Assembly: GCF_000003195.3 (NCBI RefSeq)
Contig: NC_012876.2
Location: 4,630,306-4,694,305 of the forward strand
Direction of reading: 5' to 3'
Length of the DNA: 64,000 nucleotides
DNA from: Sorghum bicolor
Lineage: Eukaryota > Streptophyta > Magnoliopsida > Poales > Poaceae
Shown here: piece after piece, positions 29,721-39,758 of the stretch
How positions within the stretch are numbered: position 1 is the first letter of the stretch
How the letters are laid out: each line of letters opens with the position of its first letter
Position numbers and translations under genes: made by a program
Notes under the pieces: generated by a model
Seen by the model: the letters and a program-made list of their open reading frames with translations, nothing else
The model's database searches: none
What the model was told of the DNA's origin: nothing

Positions 29721-30916
29721 TGAATGGAAATGTAATAAGTTAACTTTGCTAATGATTATTTGCCCCTTGTTCTCGCTGTCAACTCAGATGGTAAGGAGAT
29801 GAAGCGCTCAGGCCACTCACTCGGGTTAATTACTAATTAGAGTCCAGGTACTTCACCGAGACTGTATTCGTTCGTTCCTGGAGGGAATGAAGCGAGGTGG
29901 TGTGCATGAGCGCGCATATAATAAGTGAGCATGTGTAGTCCCTCGGCAGAGGCGCGTTCCAAACTTCGAGTATCCCATACCTAGCTGATCAGGGTTTTCT
30001 ATTGTACTAAATCCTACCTTCGGAATATATAGAGGCGTATGTAGGAGGACTAAAACACGGATACCATGGGTTTAATTTCCCCTCTTTTTTTTTCCCCTAA
30101 AAATTAAAGGATGTATTGCACCATATATACAACTCGCAGAGACAATGATGGAACCACGCATGGAAGTCTTGTGTGTGTCACACGAAACTTTCGTGCCAGT
30201 GGCAGTGCCACCACCTTGGGGTTCAGCGGCCGGCGGTTCAGTGCCTGTTGCAGAGCAGTGCCTCCACTGTCCACACTTACGTCAGTCTTAATGAAATTTC
30301 ATGAGAAGTTTCATGTACGACATTTAAGAAGATGCCACATTAGCAAATTACATGAAACAAAGAGGAGAGAGAAGGAATTTGTTTCATAGCCACAAAACGA
30401 GTGAGGCGGCGTTTCCAACATCACGAAACGAGGATGAAACCCACGTTATTGAGGAGGTCAGTCGTTTCATTGGAGCCGCTCGGCTTCATGTGGAAAGAGA
30501 TGGATGAGAGAAAAGATAGGCAGATAGGGATGAGAAAAAAAATAGTAAAGTAAGCTATGAAATCGTGCAATAAAATTTTATACTGTGAAAGAATCTCGTT
30601 TTATATCAATGTTTCGTGTGTTGAAAACTAGGAGGTGAAAGAGTGACCTTAATTACCGACGATGTCATCAACGAGCAGGTGCTGCACCCAGATAATTAGA
30701 CTCGACGTGGATAGATGGAACAGGAAAATTAAGGCGAGTTTAAAAGTAAAAGAAAGATTAACGAGCGAGGCAGCTCAACTGATTTTCCTTCAGTTGTATT
30801 AAATCAATTTTTTATAAGTTTGATCAATTTTTTGAAAAAGAAGACAAAACTTATAAAACTAAACTAGTATATATGATATATATATATTTTATTAATATAT
30901 GTTTACTTGGTGTTGT
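29721..30916. other. Intergenic DNA, no gene recognised
   Basis: Around 30285-30610 the sequence is rich in TTTCAT/ATGAAA words (GAAACTTT, AATGAAATTTCATGAG, GTTTCATAGCC), recalling the MITE family at 39107-39479, but clear ends are not seen. The rest has no feature I can name. Confidence 0.4.
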
Positions 30917-30934
30917 AAACATCTGTCTTTTTTT

Positions 30935-31240
30935 AACTAGTCATAGATTAGTTGGTTAGGTTTCTTGTGGTGGAACCTGCCCATTCAAGTTTAAATTCTT
31001 GACTTGGCACAAATGCTCATATTTTTCTGGATTTATTTCAGGATTTAACGATACTATACGTACTTTCAATGGTAGGCGACGTCTCAGCCGATAGTGAGGC
31101 ACCAGTGGTGATTTCGTGAATCTCAAAATATATCGACTCGGTTCTTTGGAGGTGCTCAATAGGGATAGGAATTTGTGTTTGTGTGTTTATGAAGGTGAAT
31201 ATGCATATGTATTATAGGTGTATACTGTGTAGTTAGAAAA
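30935..31240 (+). mobile_element. tRNA-derived SINE with perfect 17-bp target duplication
   Basis: The left part carries a pol III A-box-like stretch (TAGATTAGTTGGTTAGG) and a decayed B box (CAAGTTTAAATTCTTGAC). The body then follows a common grass SINE pattern (GGAACCTGCCCA, TTTTTCTGGATTTATTTCAG, TCTTTGGAGGTGCTCA) and ends in A residues. An exact 17-bp direct repeat, AAACATCTGTCTTTTTT, flanks it at 30917-30933 and 31241-31257, as expected for LINE-driven retroposition. Confidence 0.85.
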
Positions 31241-31685
31241 AAACATCTGTCTTTTTTCTATAAACTTATTTAAACATGAAAAAAATTAACTTGAGACATC
31301 TATAGAAACTAATTATTCGAGGCCGAGAGAGTACATGAATACTAGTGTGGTAGCAGGGGTCGGTGGGGACTGTGGAGAGGGCTCGTCATTGTCCAACCAC
31401 CCTCGATCGTGTGCTGAATTGGAATCGGTTCCAAGATGATACGATGAACAACCACCTGCCGGAGTTGTAAAATTCTCTCGCCCTTAAACAAATTCATCGC
31501 TCCTACCCCCTCCAAAAGAAAAAAAAAACCATCGCTCCTACCCCTGCGGCCCTCGATCACCAACAAGTGACCATCAAGTGAAGGTACACACATGACATGA
31601 AACATGCATGCATGTATACAGTATAGTACAGTAGATCCTGTCACGCGATCCATCCTATCATCGACGAAAGCACGGCAAGAGATTA
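31241..31685. other. Intergenic DNA, no gene recognised
   Basis: Short open frames only. Nothing further identified. Confidence 0.4.
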
Positions 31686-31925
31686 GGCCTTGTTCACGTC
31701 AGAAATTTTTTTTTCAGTCTCGGATACTATAGCAACTTTGTTTGTATTTAATAATTATTATCTAATCATAAACTAATTAGGTTTAAAAAATTCATCTTGC
31801 GATTTATAAGTGAACTATGTAATTAATTTTTGTTTTGTCTATTTTTAATATTTTATGCGTAAGATTTGATATGACGAAAAATTTTAATTTTTTTATTTTT
31901 ATTTTGGAGTGAACTAAACGTGGCG
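31686..31925. mobile_element. Diverged MITE, GGCCTTGTTTAGTT family
   Basis: The left end GGCCTTGTTCACGTCAG follows TTA. Interior words (TTTGTATTTAATAATTATTA, TCATAAACTAATTAGGTTTA) fit the family in reverse. The right end GTGAACTAAACGTGGCG is eroded. Confidence 0.65.
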
Positions 31926-32278
31926 TAGATGACACGTCGATGCAAACGAATGAATGACGGTCTCGGACAGGGCACGGGCAGGCATGGCGTGCGCACGTAT
32001 GGGCGCGTACCAACGCATCACGTACCGGCGGGCAGGGCGGCCGGGTCGTTAGACCAACAGTTTTGTTGGTGCCGGCCGGCTGGGAGTACGCCCAGCTGCA
32101 CTGCACAGCACGGTGGCCCGTGGCAGTTGCAGTGTGTGTGTGGGTGTGTGTTTTGTAGCAGTACGTGTCTTTCCGTGTTACATATTGAGTCCGGGCAGGG
32201 CTGGGTCGTTAGACCAACAGTTATTCTTGGTGCCGGCCGGCTGATTCTTCGCTTCCGCGCGCCTGTATGGGCATTGCC
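31926..32278. repeat. Direct repeats of about 40 and 60 bp
   Basis: GGGTCGTTAGACCAACAGTT followed by TTGGTGCCGGCCGGCTG occurs at 32043-32082 and again from 32203, 160 bp apart. A different block ending GCAGTACGTGTCTTTCC at 32158 recurs at 33416 beyond the MITE/Helitron stack. No gene recognised. Confidence 0.6.
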
Positions 32279-32370
32279 TACAAACTAAAAACTTTTTAAA
32301 ATTTTTTATTACATCAAATCTTAAGTACATGCATAAAGTATTTTAAATTTAAATAATTAGACAATGTTTA

Positions 32371-33318
32371 TCTCTACTACACCTAATAAAAAGATAAAAG
32401 TGGAGACGTCAACAATCTTCAACGTGCCGCCGCTGACTCCCCATGCCTCCCCACCCAACTCCCTCAGCCAGTCAGCCTCTTGAGAAAAAACAGAGACTTC
32501 TGTTGCGGTCTACTCCCGACAGCTCCTTCACCGCCCACCCCTCCCCAGCCAGCTAGCGGCGAGCCATCTCCCCCAATAAGACGCTGCCCTTGGCTATGAT
32601 GCTTCTAGGCCAGCGCGCACAGTGACCTTAGGCGGCAATGCCCCCTCCCCTTCCTCCCTGATGACTGTGGTGGCCATGACAGCAGTATGACCGACCCATG
32701 GCCATGGCGGCTCCTGGTGGCGGCGCTGCCAACCCATGGGCATGGCGCCCCTGGGCGGCTAGCGCGCTCGATCGACAGGCACAGTGGCCCCTGGCGTTGC
32801 ATGGCTTCCTCTCCCCGAGTGACTGAACAACGCCTCGGGCATGTCCATCCCTAGACTTCCCACGTCATCAATCCTAGGTAAGAAAATCTAGATATGGTAT
32901 TTTGCAAAAAATCCAAAAACCCAAAAGCTTGAGCAGTTCACCAAAATTCTAACACTAATTTTTTTTTTTAGTTTTGGTGTTTACTTCCTAAAAAATATTG
33001 TAATATTTTTTAGATTCTCTGTTACATTGAATCTTGCGGTACATGTATAGAGCATTAAATATAGATAAAAAATAACTAATTACACAATTTATATGTAATT
33101 TGCGAGACAAATCTTTTGAGCCTAATCATTTCGGTGGATTTCGACAAGGTGCATTTAACATTTCATTTCCACTTATACCAGTGATGCAAATCAATACATC
33201 ATGTGTTTCTTTAACTTCATTATTGGTGTTAATATTGTTTCAAAAACCCTTTTTATGGGAGCAACAAATTAGATTAATATATTTTTGTCATCCGTAGCAA
33301 CGCACGGGCATTGGCTAG
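32371..33318 (+). mobile_element. Non-autonomous Helitron
   Basis: It starts TCTCTACTACACCTAATAAA after an A. It ends CGTAGCAACGCACGGGCATT followed by GGCTAG before a T, the usual CTRR end of grass Helitrons inserted between A and T. The 3' region has the short GC-rich pairing (CGTAGCAACGCACGGG) typical of the family. The interior (32400-32880) is GC-rich and may be captured DNA, but I recognise no gene. No Rep/helicase. Confidence 0.8.
32966..33130. mobile_element. MITE core inside the Helitron
   Basis: Sequence such as TTACATTGAATCTTGCGGTA, GAGCATTAAATATAGATAAA and GCGAGACAAATCTTTTGAGC is the interior of the GGCCTTGTTTAGTT family. It lies wholly inside the Helitron and lacks clear ends. 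Confidence 0.65.
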
Positions 33319-33366
33319 TTAAATAAAAATGAAAGTACTACGATGTTAAAACTCAAAAACTTTTTA

Positions 33367-35671
33367 AATCTGAATTGACGGCGCGCGTCTCATGCAGTTG
33401 CAGTTGTGTTTTGTGGCAGTACGTGTCTTTCCATGTTACCACTATTGAGATAAACTTGTTGCATGCCACCCATCAAAACATAGTTTGGTTTGCGCTAGCA
33501 GGTATGTCCTCCTTATATCACACTCGACATGATGCATGCTATGTTTTATTGCTAGATATATAGGTATAAAGACGTGTGAAGTGGAGAAAAAAAAGAGGAA
33601 CTAGACAAATATGTTCGTGGTAGTTTAACTTTCACTAGTAGTTTTGTTGATAGACGGAGGCAGAGACTACAAACGAAAATAACAATACACACGCGCACCC
33701 CATTAATTTCCCTGTCGATGCAAAGGAAAGCCGGTTATTCCTTCGCCACGTCCAAACAATTAAGTCCGTGGGTGGCTACTGCCTACGCCTATATATTTAT
33801 GCTCTTGCGTGTCATGTCTATTTTTGACATGCTTTTATAGGACAACCTATAATAGAGGTGCTTAGTATATAAAGCGTGTGCTAGCTAGTACAATATATAC
33901 AACTAGAAGAAGATGATTATATTATATATAAAAGTTTGATTGAAGCACCTAATTGTATCATCGTGGTGATTAACTATCGTGAGTGCGCTTAATGACGCAA
34001 CAATACTCTTCCTTTTAGTAACTTTTGTTACGTGTTATTAGGCATCGTGCATTCGTACTTGCCCTAATCAAATAGCCCCGTTCGACCTTTAGACGCACGA
34101 CACAAGGAAATTAAGAAGATATGCATCAAGAGACACCCGACAGAGATGCCCGTAGCATAGCAGTCTATCTATCTGCCATTCATCTTTCCCTTTTTTTGTT
34201 TCCCCCCTTTACAAAGCAAATAGTTTGCTTTAGTTGCTTATCATGGAAAACAACACGGGCCAGAGAGCTTTTTATTTGTACGAGCGAGCGAGCACACGGT
34301 GGTGCAGTGCACGGCACGCAGAGCCCAGCCCTGCAGTTTACGCGACGGCGAGAGGCTTTAATTTTGCCGTGCAAAAGCAGAGCACACAACACAAAAAAGC
34401 ACGTCGATGGGCATCGGGACGGCTCATCCATCGCCCATCAGCGTCAGCGCATCAATTAGCGGCGAAAAAACCACCACCACCACACATTAGCCGAACTGGT
34501 AGCGCACGAGAAAAAAAATAATAATTAATCATCATTATGGTTTTGGAGACGAACTGATATAATGCCAATGGTGCGCGGGGCCCACCTCTGCACCCGGCAA
34601 ACCGTCATGGGCCGGGCCCACAGCAAAGGGCTACTACTACAGCCATCGCTCTCATCAGGCCCATCGAACCATGCGTGTGTGTAGTAGCCGGACTGAATTC
34701 CCTATCGTTTTCAAGGAGAGATATTCATGCTGCTAATTTCCTTATTTGTGATATATATATATATATATGATCCATTTCTAGAGTTGTCCTAAGTCAAACT
34801 ATTTAAACTTTGACCAGATTGATGGTAGCAAATTAGTATCATTAGATTCATTATAGAATATATTTTTATAGGATGCGCATTTTATGTCATAGATATTGAT
34901 TACTCTTTTGCATAAAGTTTGTCAAGTTTGATTAACACAGATTATAGGAATTGATTCTTTCGTAGACGGAGCAGTATACACATTTCTCTTCGCTGATTAA
35001 AGATGATGATGAAGGAGATGAAATTTGCAGGCAAACGATGATGGAGTCGCTGTACCCAAAAGTGGGACAGCAGCAGGATTATGTCTATGGAGGGCAACAA
35101 AGCTACCCGGTTGCAGAGACGTAAAGCGTGCACGCATGGTCCCGGGCGGCGAATATTTAGGTGGCCTAGCACATTCATCCTAGCTAATACCTACTCCTGC
35201 ATGCCATAAACATGGAGAGCAACGAACGAAACTGGTGCCAACCGCCAATAACAATTAATACCACTCAGATCCATGGAAATTCTCTATCAGGCTAATCAGA
35301 TCTTCGTAAACTATAAATTGCGTGCTTGCGATTAGTTAGGTTTTTAATGTGGGCACTAATTAATTTGCACGTTGTTGCCATTGTTTTTGTTGTCGGACTA
35401 GCTTTGCTTTTGCTTTTGCTTGTGGTAGCTCCTCCTTTGAATAGGCCCAGCTTGTGTTGATTGTGAGATTTTGGGTGTCTACAACATTATGTATAGGTAT
35501 TAGCTCTACGCTGAAAAATTTAGAAGAGAGACCACAACCACAGCAAAGCATACTTGAACATCATGCCACGAAAGAGGGATGCATCGTGAAATATACAAGA
35601 GTGGACTCTTGAGTCCACGATAATCTTTTTTTTGCACTATATTTAGTGATTAAAAAAATTAATTTAGCTAG
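33367..35671. other. Intergenic DNA with a Stowaway-like remnant and a (TA)n tract
   Basis: A (TA)n tract lies near 34750-34767. About 34766-34975 resembles a Stowaway-type MITE (CCATTTCTAGAGTTGTCC, AGTCAAACTATTTAAACTTT, right side GTAGACGGAGCAGTA). The other parts hold only short open frames I cannot assign. Confidence 0.45.
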
Positions 35672-35943
35672 TTGTAAGGTGTATCAGAGCAAAGCTAATA
35701 ATATAGCCAGTTGTTGGCTGTAAGGTTTTTTTGCAGCTTTCTCTTAGCCCATCCATAGAGTAGTTAGCTCTTCAGGCCCACTTATCTCTCGCATAAAGTT
35801 TCTTGATTCTTTGCTTAAACTGGTTATAAACTCACAACCTGCTTCACCTCTCTATCATCTCCTCTCTCCTCCACCTTAACATTTAACCAGTTTATAGCCT
35901 GTTATTATCATGCTTGCTCTCATTGGAGTTGCCCTTACAATTA
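35672..35943. mobile_element. MITE with GTAAGGGCAACTCCAATG-type ends
   Basis: The left end GTTGTAAGGTGTATCAGAGC pairs imperfectly with the right end GCTCTCATTGGAGTTGCCCT. The interior is pyrimidine-rich (CACCTCTCTATCATCTCC) with no coding capacity. Sequences of this type are common in grass genomes. Confidence 0.55.
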
Positions 35944-37040
35944 GGGCTCTTGACCAGCTCGTTTTCAAGGCTTCTCCTGCGCAGGCGTTTGGCACAAATT
36001 CTATAGGAGCCGGAGCTGAAGCCCCTGCAGGAGGTCTGCCAAAGAGGCTCTTAATCTCTAGCCAAAACAAACAGCCGGCTTCATTAAAAAAAACAACAAC
36101 AAAAAAAAAACAGCCGGCTCCTGACTCTAGATGGCATGATCCAATAAAGCACTCAAATCTAGATTGATTACTGTATCGAGTTACATATTTACCCACTATT
36201 AGTATATTATTGTGCGCTTGCGCCCCCACATGTAAGCGAGAAGGATATATATTAGTTTTTGTTTTGGTAGAATTAATGTACTTAGCTAGGTTGCCATGCA
36301 ACAGCGACAAGTTAATTTTTTTAACCCTAGCTTTCCTCAATCTAGGTGCTATTCAGCAAAGAATTCTCGATCTTACTCCATTACAGGGCTTCTTTTTCTT
36401 TCTACGTCACCGTACCCGGGTCGGGCATGTTATCCATCCATGGATGGCGCCGCAATGATGCTGCCGTCCGGCTGCCGGGCGCCGGGGAGAGATGGTGCCA
36501 AAACGCCCGGGATTATGTGTATAATCCATCTATATATCGGCAGTGGCGAGTCTGTGCTGCGGCTGTCGGATATATACATACATATAGTTAAAGTAAACAA
36601 ACAAATCGAGGAGATCAGGGGATGGATCTGCAACTGTTTATATATATGTATAAAAAGCTGCCAGACGAGCGATCGAGGGAATCGCTTGGTCCGGCAATCG
36701 AGTCTAGCGTGTGAATGCATGCATGCACACAGCAAGCAATAGACTGAAATCATCAATAATGGATGGCCATGGAAGTTATCAGCATTATAATATGTTCCAA
36801 GGCAAGTTTTGTCAAAAGTACACAGAGGTTATTCTAATCGCGAAAAGCAAATGAAGTTATATATTCTGCCAAATAGGTTAGTTATTGTCAAGTGTCAATC
36901 GTGTACCAGAAAAGAAAATGGTCGGTGGAAGATGAATGTCTAGCATGGGAGAAGAATCTTTCTTTAAATAAACATACTACTAGTTAATTAAGTCGAAGAG
37001 GCTAGTCAACAGTCAACTCTTTCTTTCAGAATTCCTCATA
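35944..37040. other. Intergenic DNA, no gene recognised
   Basis: Short open frames near 36296-36742 do not resemble any protein family I know. No promoter or splice structure stands out. Confidence 0.4.
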
Positions 37041-37267
37041 GGCCTTGTTTAGTTATCAAAATTTTTTGTTTTGGAATACTATAGCATTTTTTTTGGCAAT
37101 TATTATCTAATCATAGACTAACTAGGTTCAAAAGATTTATCTCATAATTTACAGACAAACTGTGTAATTAGTTTTTGTTTTTCATCTATATTTAATGCTC
37201 CATGTATATACTGTAAGATTTGATGTGACGGAAAATCTTGAAGAATTTTGGCTATCTAAACGAGGCC
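37041..37267. mobile_element. MITE, GGCCTTGTTTAGTT family
   Basis: It begins GGCCTTGTTTAGTTATC and ends GCTATCTAAACGAGGCC, with the family interior in reverse orientation. Confidence 0.78.
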
Positions 37268-38231
37268 TAAATTGTATCCGCGCACGCGATGGGAGAGCAA
37301 TAAGTGACAAGGAGTAAATAAACACAGAAAATATGCATATCTCGATTAACCTCTCGAAGACTCTAACCAAACTACGGCACAACTATACTATACAATTGAG
37401 GCACACGTGCATGCATAGAGAGAATCTTTACCGTGCGTCCGTGCATGCCATCATATCGTGACAAATGACAAGGAGCCATGTCCCATCTATTTAATAAGAG
37501 CATATATACACTATACAGATGCAGTCTATATGGTGATCTTCTGTTATTAATAAGAGCAACTCTAAGAAATTCTTTATATTATTTCTAATATGTAGAAATA
37601 GAATTTTGATAAAAAAAACTATCCCTGAACCTTTTTTATTTTTGGCTAGTGAGAAAATCTAAAATCAAGGTTGTATATTTGTAGATCCAATTAAAGAGGC
37701 CGCTCGAGCATATTTTTTTTTTACCAAAATTGTTGTTTTTATAAATTAAGAAGGATATAAATAGTATATTGAAATTGCTCTGATTCTCTGGAGTGCGTAC
37801 AACGTATAGAATAAATATTGGCGGGTGAAAGCACGTAGAGAGCGATTTTTATTCAAGTGACTCCAAATAGTTATTTATCATGTAAATTTTAGAAAGGCTC
37901 TTGGAGATGCTTCAATGTAGTAGCTTTTTCTTCTCTTCTTCCAACAAATTACCAACATCTCTAAAGTGGATAGGGGAGTGGATCTCCTACATTTGAGGGA
38001 GGGGGGATGGATTTTGTGGAGTTACCTAAAACTTTTAGATATGGGAGGTTAGGATGAGTAATCTGTTGGAGCAACCACATCCCTTATACTATATATTTTT
38101 AGTATTGAGAACTAATGGATAAGAACCTATTGTAGGTGTGCTAACTACTCTCTACTCTTCCAGAAAAATTGTAGTTATTATAGCTAAAGTGCTAAACCAA
38201 ACCATCTTCAATTTGACCAATTTTTTACAAA
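37268..38231. other. Intergenic AT-rich DNA
   Basis: AT-rich sequence without a recognised gene or clear element ends. Confidence 0.4.
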
Positions 38232-38458
38232 GATAAAAAAGACGAGCTGCGGGGGGATGACGTCCCGACCGGTTTTCATATACAGCGGCACCTGCATCCT
38301 CGTGAGATGGGACGGGCATAGACCTGTACTTTGGAGTGGGACAGACGAGGGGATTTTTTATTACCCTTAGGCCTGAAAAATTCGCCCCCCAAGGGGGATC
38401 GAACTCAGGACCTGGAGGTGCCGCCGGAATCCTCTAATCAGTTTGGCTATAGGTCCTT
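38232..38458 (-). mobile_element. tRNA-derived SINE, second family
   Basis: Read on the minus strand it begins GGACCTATAGCCAAACTGAT (A-box region) and reaches GAGTTCGATCCCCC (B box) about 50 bp later. A non-tRNA body follows and ends near CAGCTCGTC and a T-rich tail. The tRNA-like head with correctly spaced internal pol III boxes is the main support. A target duplication was not found. Confidence 0.7.
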
Positions 38459-38469
38459 TTTTTCTTAAG

Positions 38470-38640
38470 GAATTACACAGGACAACGCAGACACTCACAA
38501 CACATGTACACACTCACCCTCTATGAATACACATACGCAAAGCCTACTCTTATGAGTACCTCCGAAAAGCAAAGCCGCCAGATTACGAGATTCACGAAGT
38601 TATTATCGATGTCTCGCTGTCGACACGCTGAAAAGATATG
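38470..38640 (-). mobile_element. 5'-truncated SINE of the 30935-31240 family
   Basis: The complement of CTTATGAGTACCTCCGAAAA and GCCAGATTACGAGATTCACG matches the body of the SINE at 30935-31240. The tRNA-like head is missing. It lies directly beside the other SINE. Confidence 0.6.
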
Positions 38641-39103
38641 ATACCATTTTTTTTAGATAAATGTAGTCAATACTTTATTTTTTTGAAGGACGACTGAGGC
38701 TGAGGGAGCAGTTCCTTGATCATGCATCCTAGCGTGCCACCACGCACACCTTTTTGTTGACGAGCCGGTACTACTATTTTGTTGCTACTCGATGACCCTA
38801 GCTACAATTTTTTTTCATTTTTTTTGCAAAGAAAGAAAGAAAGAAAAGCAGCGTGCATCGTGCGTGCATGTGCATCATATATGCCTGGGGTCTGTGTGGC
38901 TGTGCTGAGGTGGACTGGACGGCCGGGACGGGAACCCACAGCCACGGTTGGCGGCAGCCGGCAGGTACGTGCCGGGTCGTCATGTCAGTGTACACGATGT
39001 GGTGCCACCTAGGCACGACTAGGGGTGGGTGCTGTCAGGCTGTGGTGGTGATTGGCCGGTCAAGTCGTGAATCGAACCACCCCGCATGGTTCACTAGTCA
39101 GTT
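38641..39103. other. Intergenic DNA, no gene recognised
   Basis: Contains GAAA repeats near 38831-38847. Otherwise nothing identified. Confidence 0.4.
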
Positions 39104-39106
39104 TTA

Positions 39107-39479
39107 GGCTAGTCTCAATGCATAGTTTCATGATATAGTTAACAAAACTATAAACTAGGTAACCGAGCCATAAGGACACTCACAATGCAGACTTTATCAT
39201 AGAGTCTAAAGTTATTTATTACCTCGAACAATGTGGATTTAGAGTCTAAATAAGACTTGGAGTCTTATTTTTTATACCTTTTTTTTTCATAATTGTCTTG
39301 GACTCTGTGATAGAGTCTTGCATTGTGAGTGCCCTAAGAGTTTCATAGGGATGAAACTCCTCTCTCATATGATGAAACTCCTTCATTTAATGACTCCGCC
39401 AAATCAGCAATTTTGCTTATTATGTGGCATCCTATTTAATGTGCATGACACTTCAATGAAACATGCATTGAGACTGGCC
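39107..39479. mobile_element. Tourist-like MITE, interrupted by a second MITE
   Basis: The inverted ends GGCTAGTCTCAATGCATAGT and ATGCATTGAGACTGGCC are flanked by TTA on both sides (39104-39106 and 39480-39482), the TWA duplication of PIF/Tourist elements. The interior carries GTTTCAT/ATGAAAC palindromic words. Confidence 0.82.
39174..39334. mobile_element. Second Tourist-like MITE nested in the first
   Basis: 161 bp with ends GGACACTCACAATGCAGAC and CTTGCATTGTGAGTGCCC and TAA on both sides (39171-39173 and 39335-39337). Removing it rejoins the outer element. Confidence 0.85.
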
Positions 39480-39523
39480 TTAGATTAGCATCCGTACGTG
39501 CCGCGTGTCCACAATTCCATCAG

Positions 39524-39758
39524 GGCCTTGTTTAGTTCCAAAAAGATTTTACAAAATTTTTTTTCAAATTTTTCGTCACATTAAATCTTGCGGCACATAC
39601 ATAAAACGTTAAATATATATATATATATATATAAATAATTAATTATATAGTTTATTTGTAATTTGCGAGATAAATATTATTAAACTTAGTTAGTCAATAA
39701 TTAAATAATATTTGTCAAATATAAACGAAATTACGTATCGATTTTGCATTAAAAAAAA
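39524..39758. mobile_element. MITE, GGCCTTGTTTAGTT family, right end eroded
   Basis: It begins GGCCTTGTTTAGTTCCAAAA, holds the family interior and contains a (TA)n expansion at about 39614-39632. The right inverted repeat is lost in a poly-A/G tract. Confidence 0.7.

Larger units (their letters stand above)
32279..33366. mobile_element. MITE, GGCCTTGTTTAGTT family, split by a Helitron
   Basis: 32279-32370 reads as the left part of the family (TTACATCAAATCTTAAGTAC, then AATTAGACAATGTTTA). The right part resumes at 33319 (TTAAATAAAAATGAAAGTAC, then AAAAACTTTTTAAATC). Joining the two flanks restores the family order, and the intervening 948 bp is a Helitron. Confidence 0.65.

Noticed and set aside
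36296..36742. 148-codon plus-strand frame
   Set aside because: Composition and lack of any motif suggest chance; no neighbouring exon or promoter supports it.
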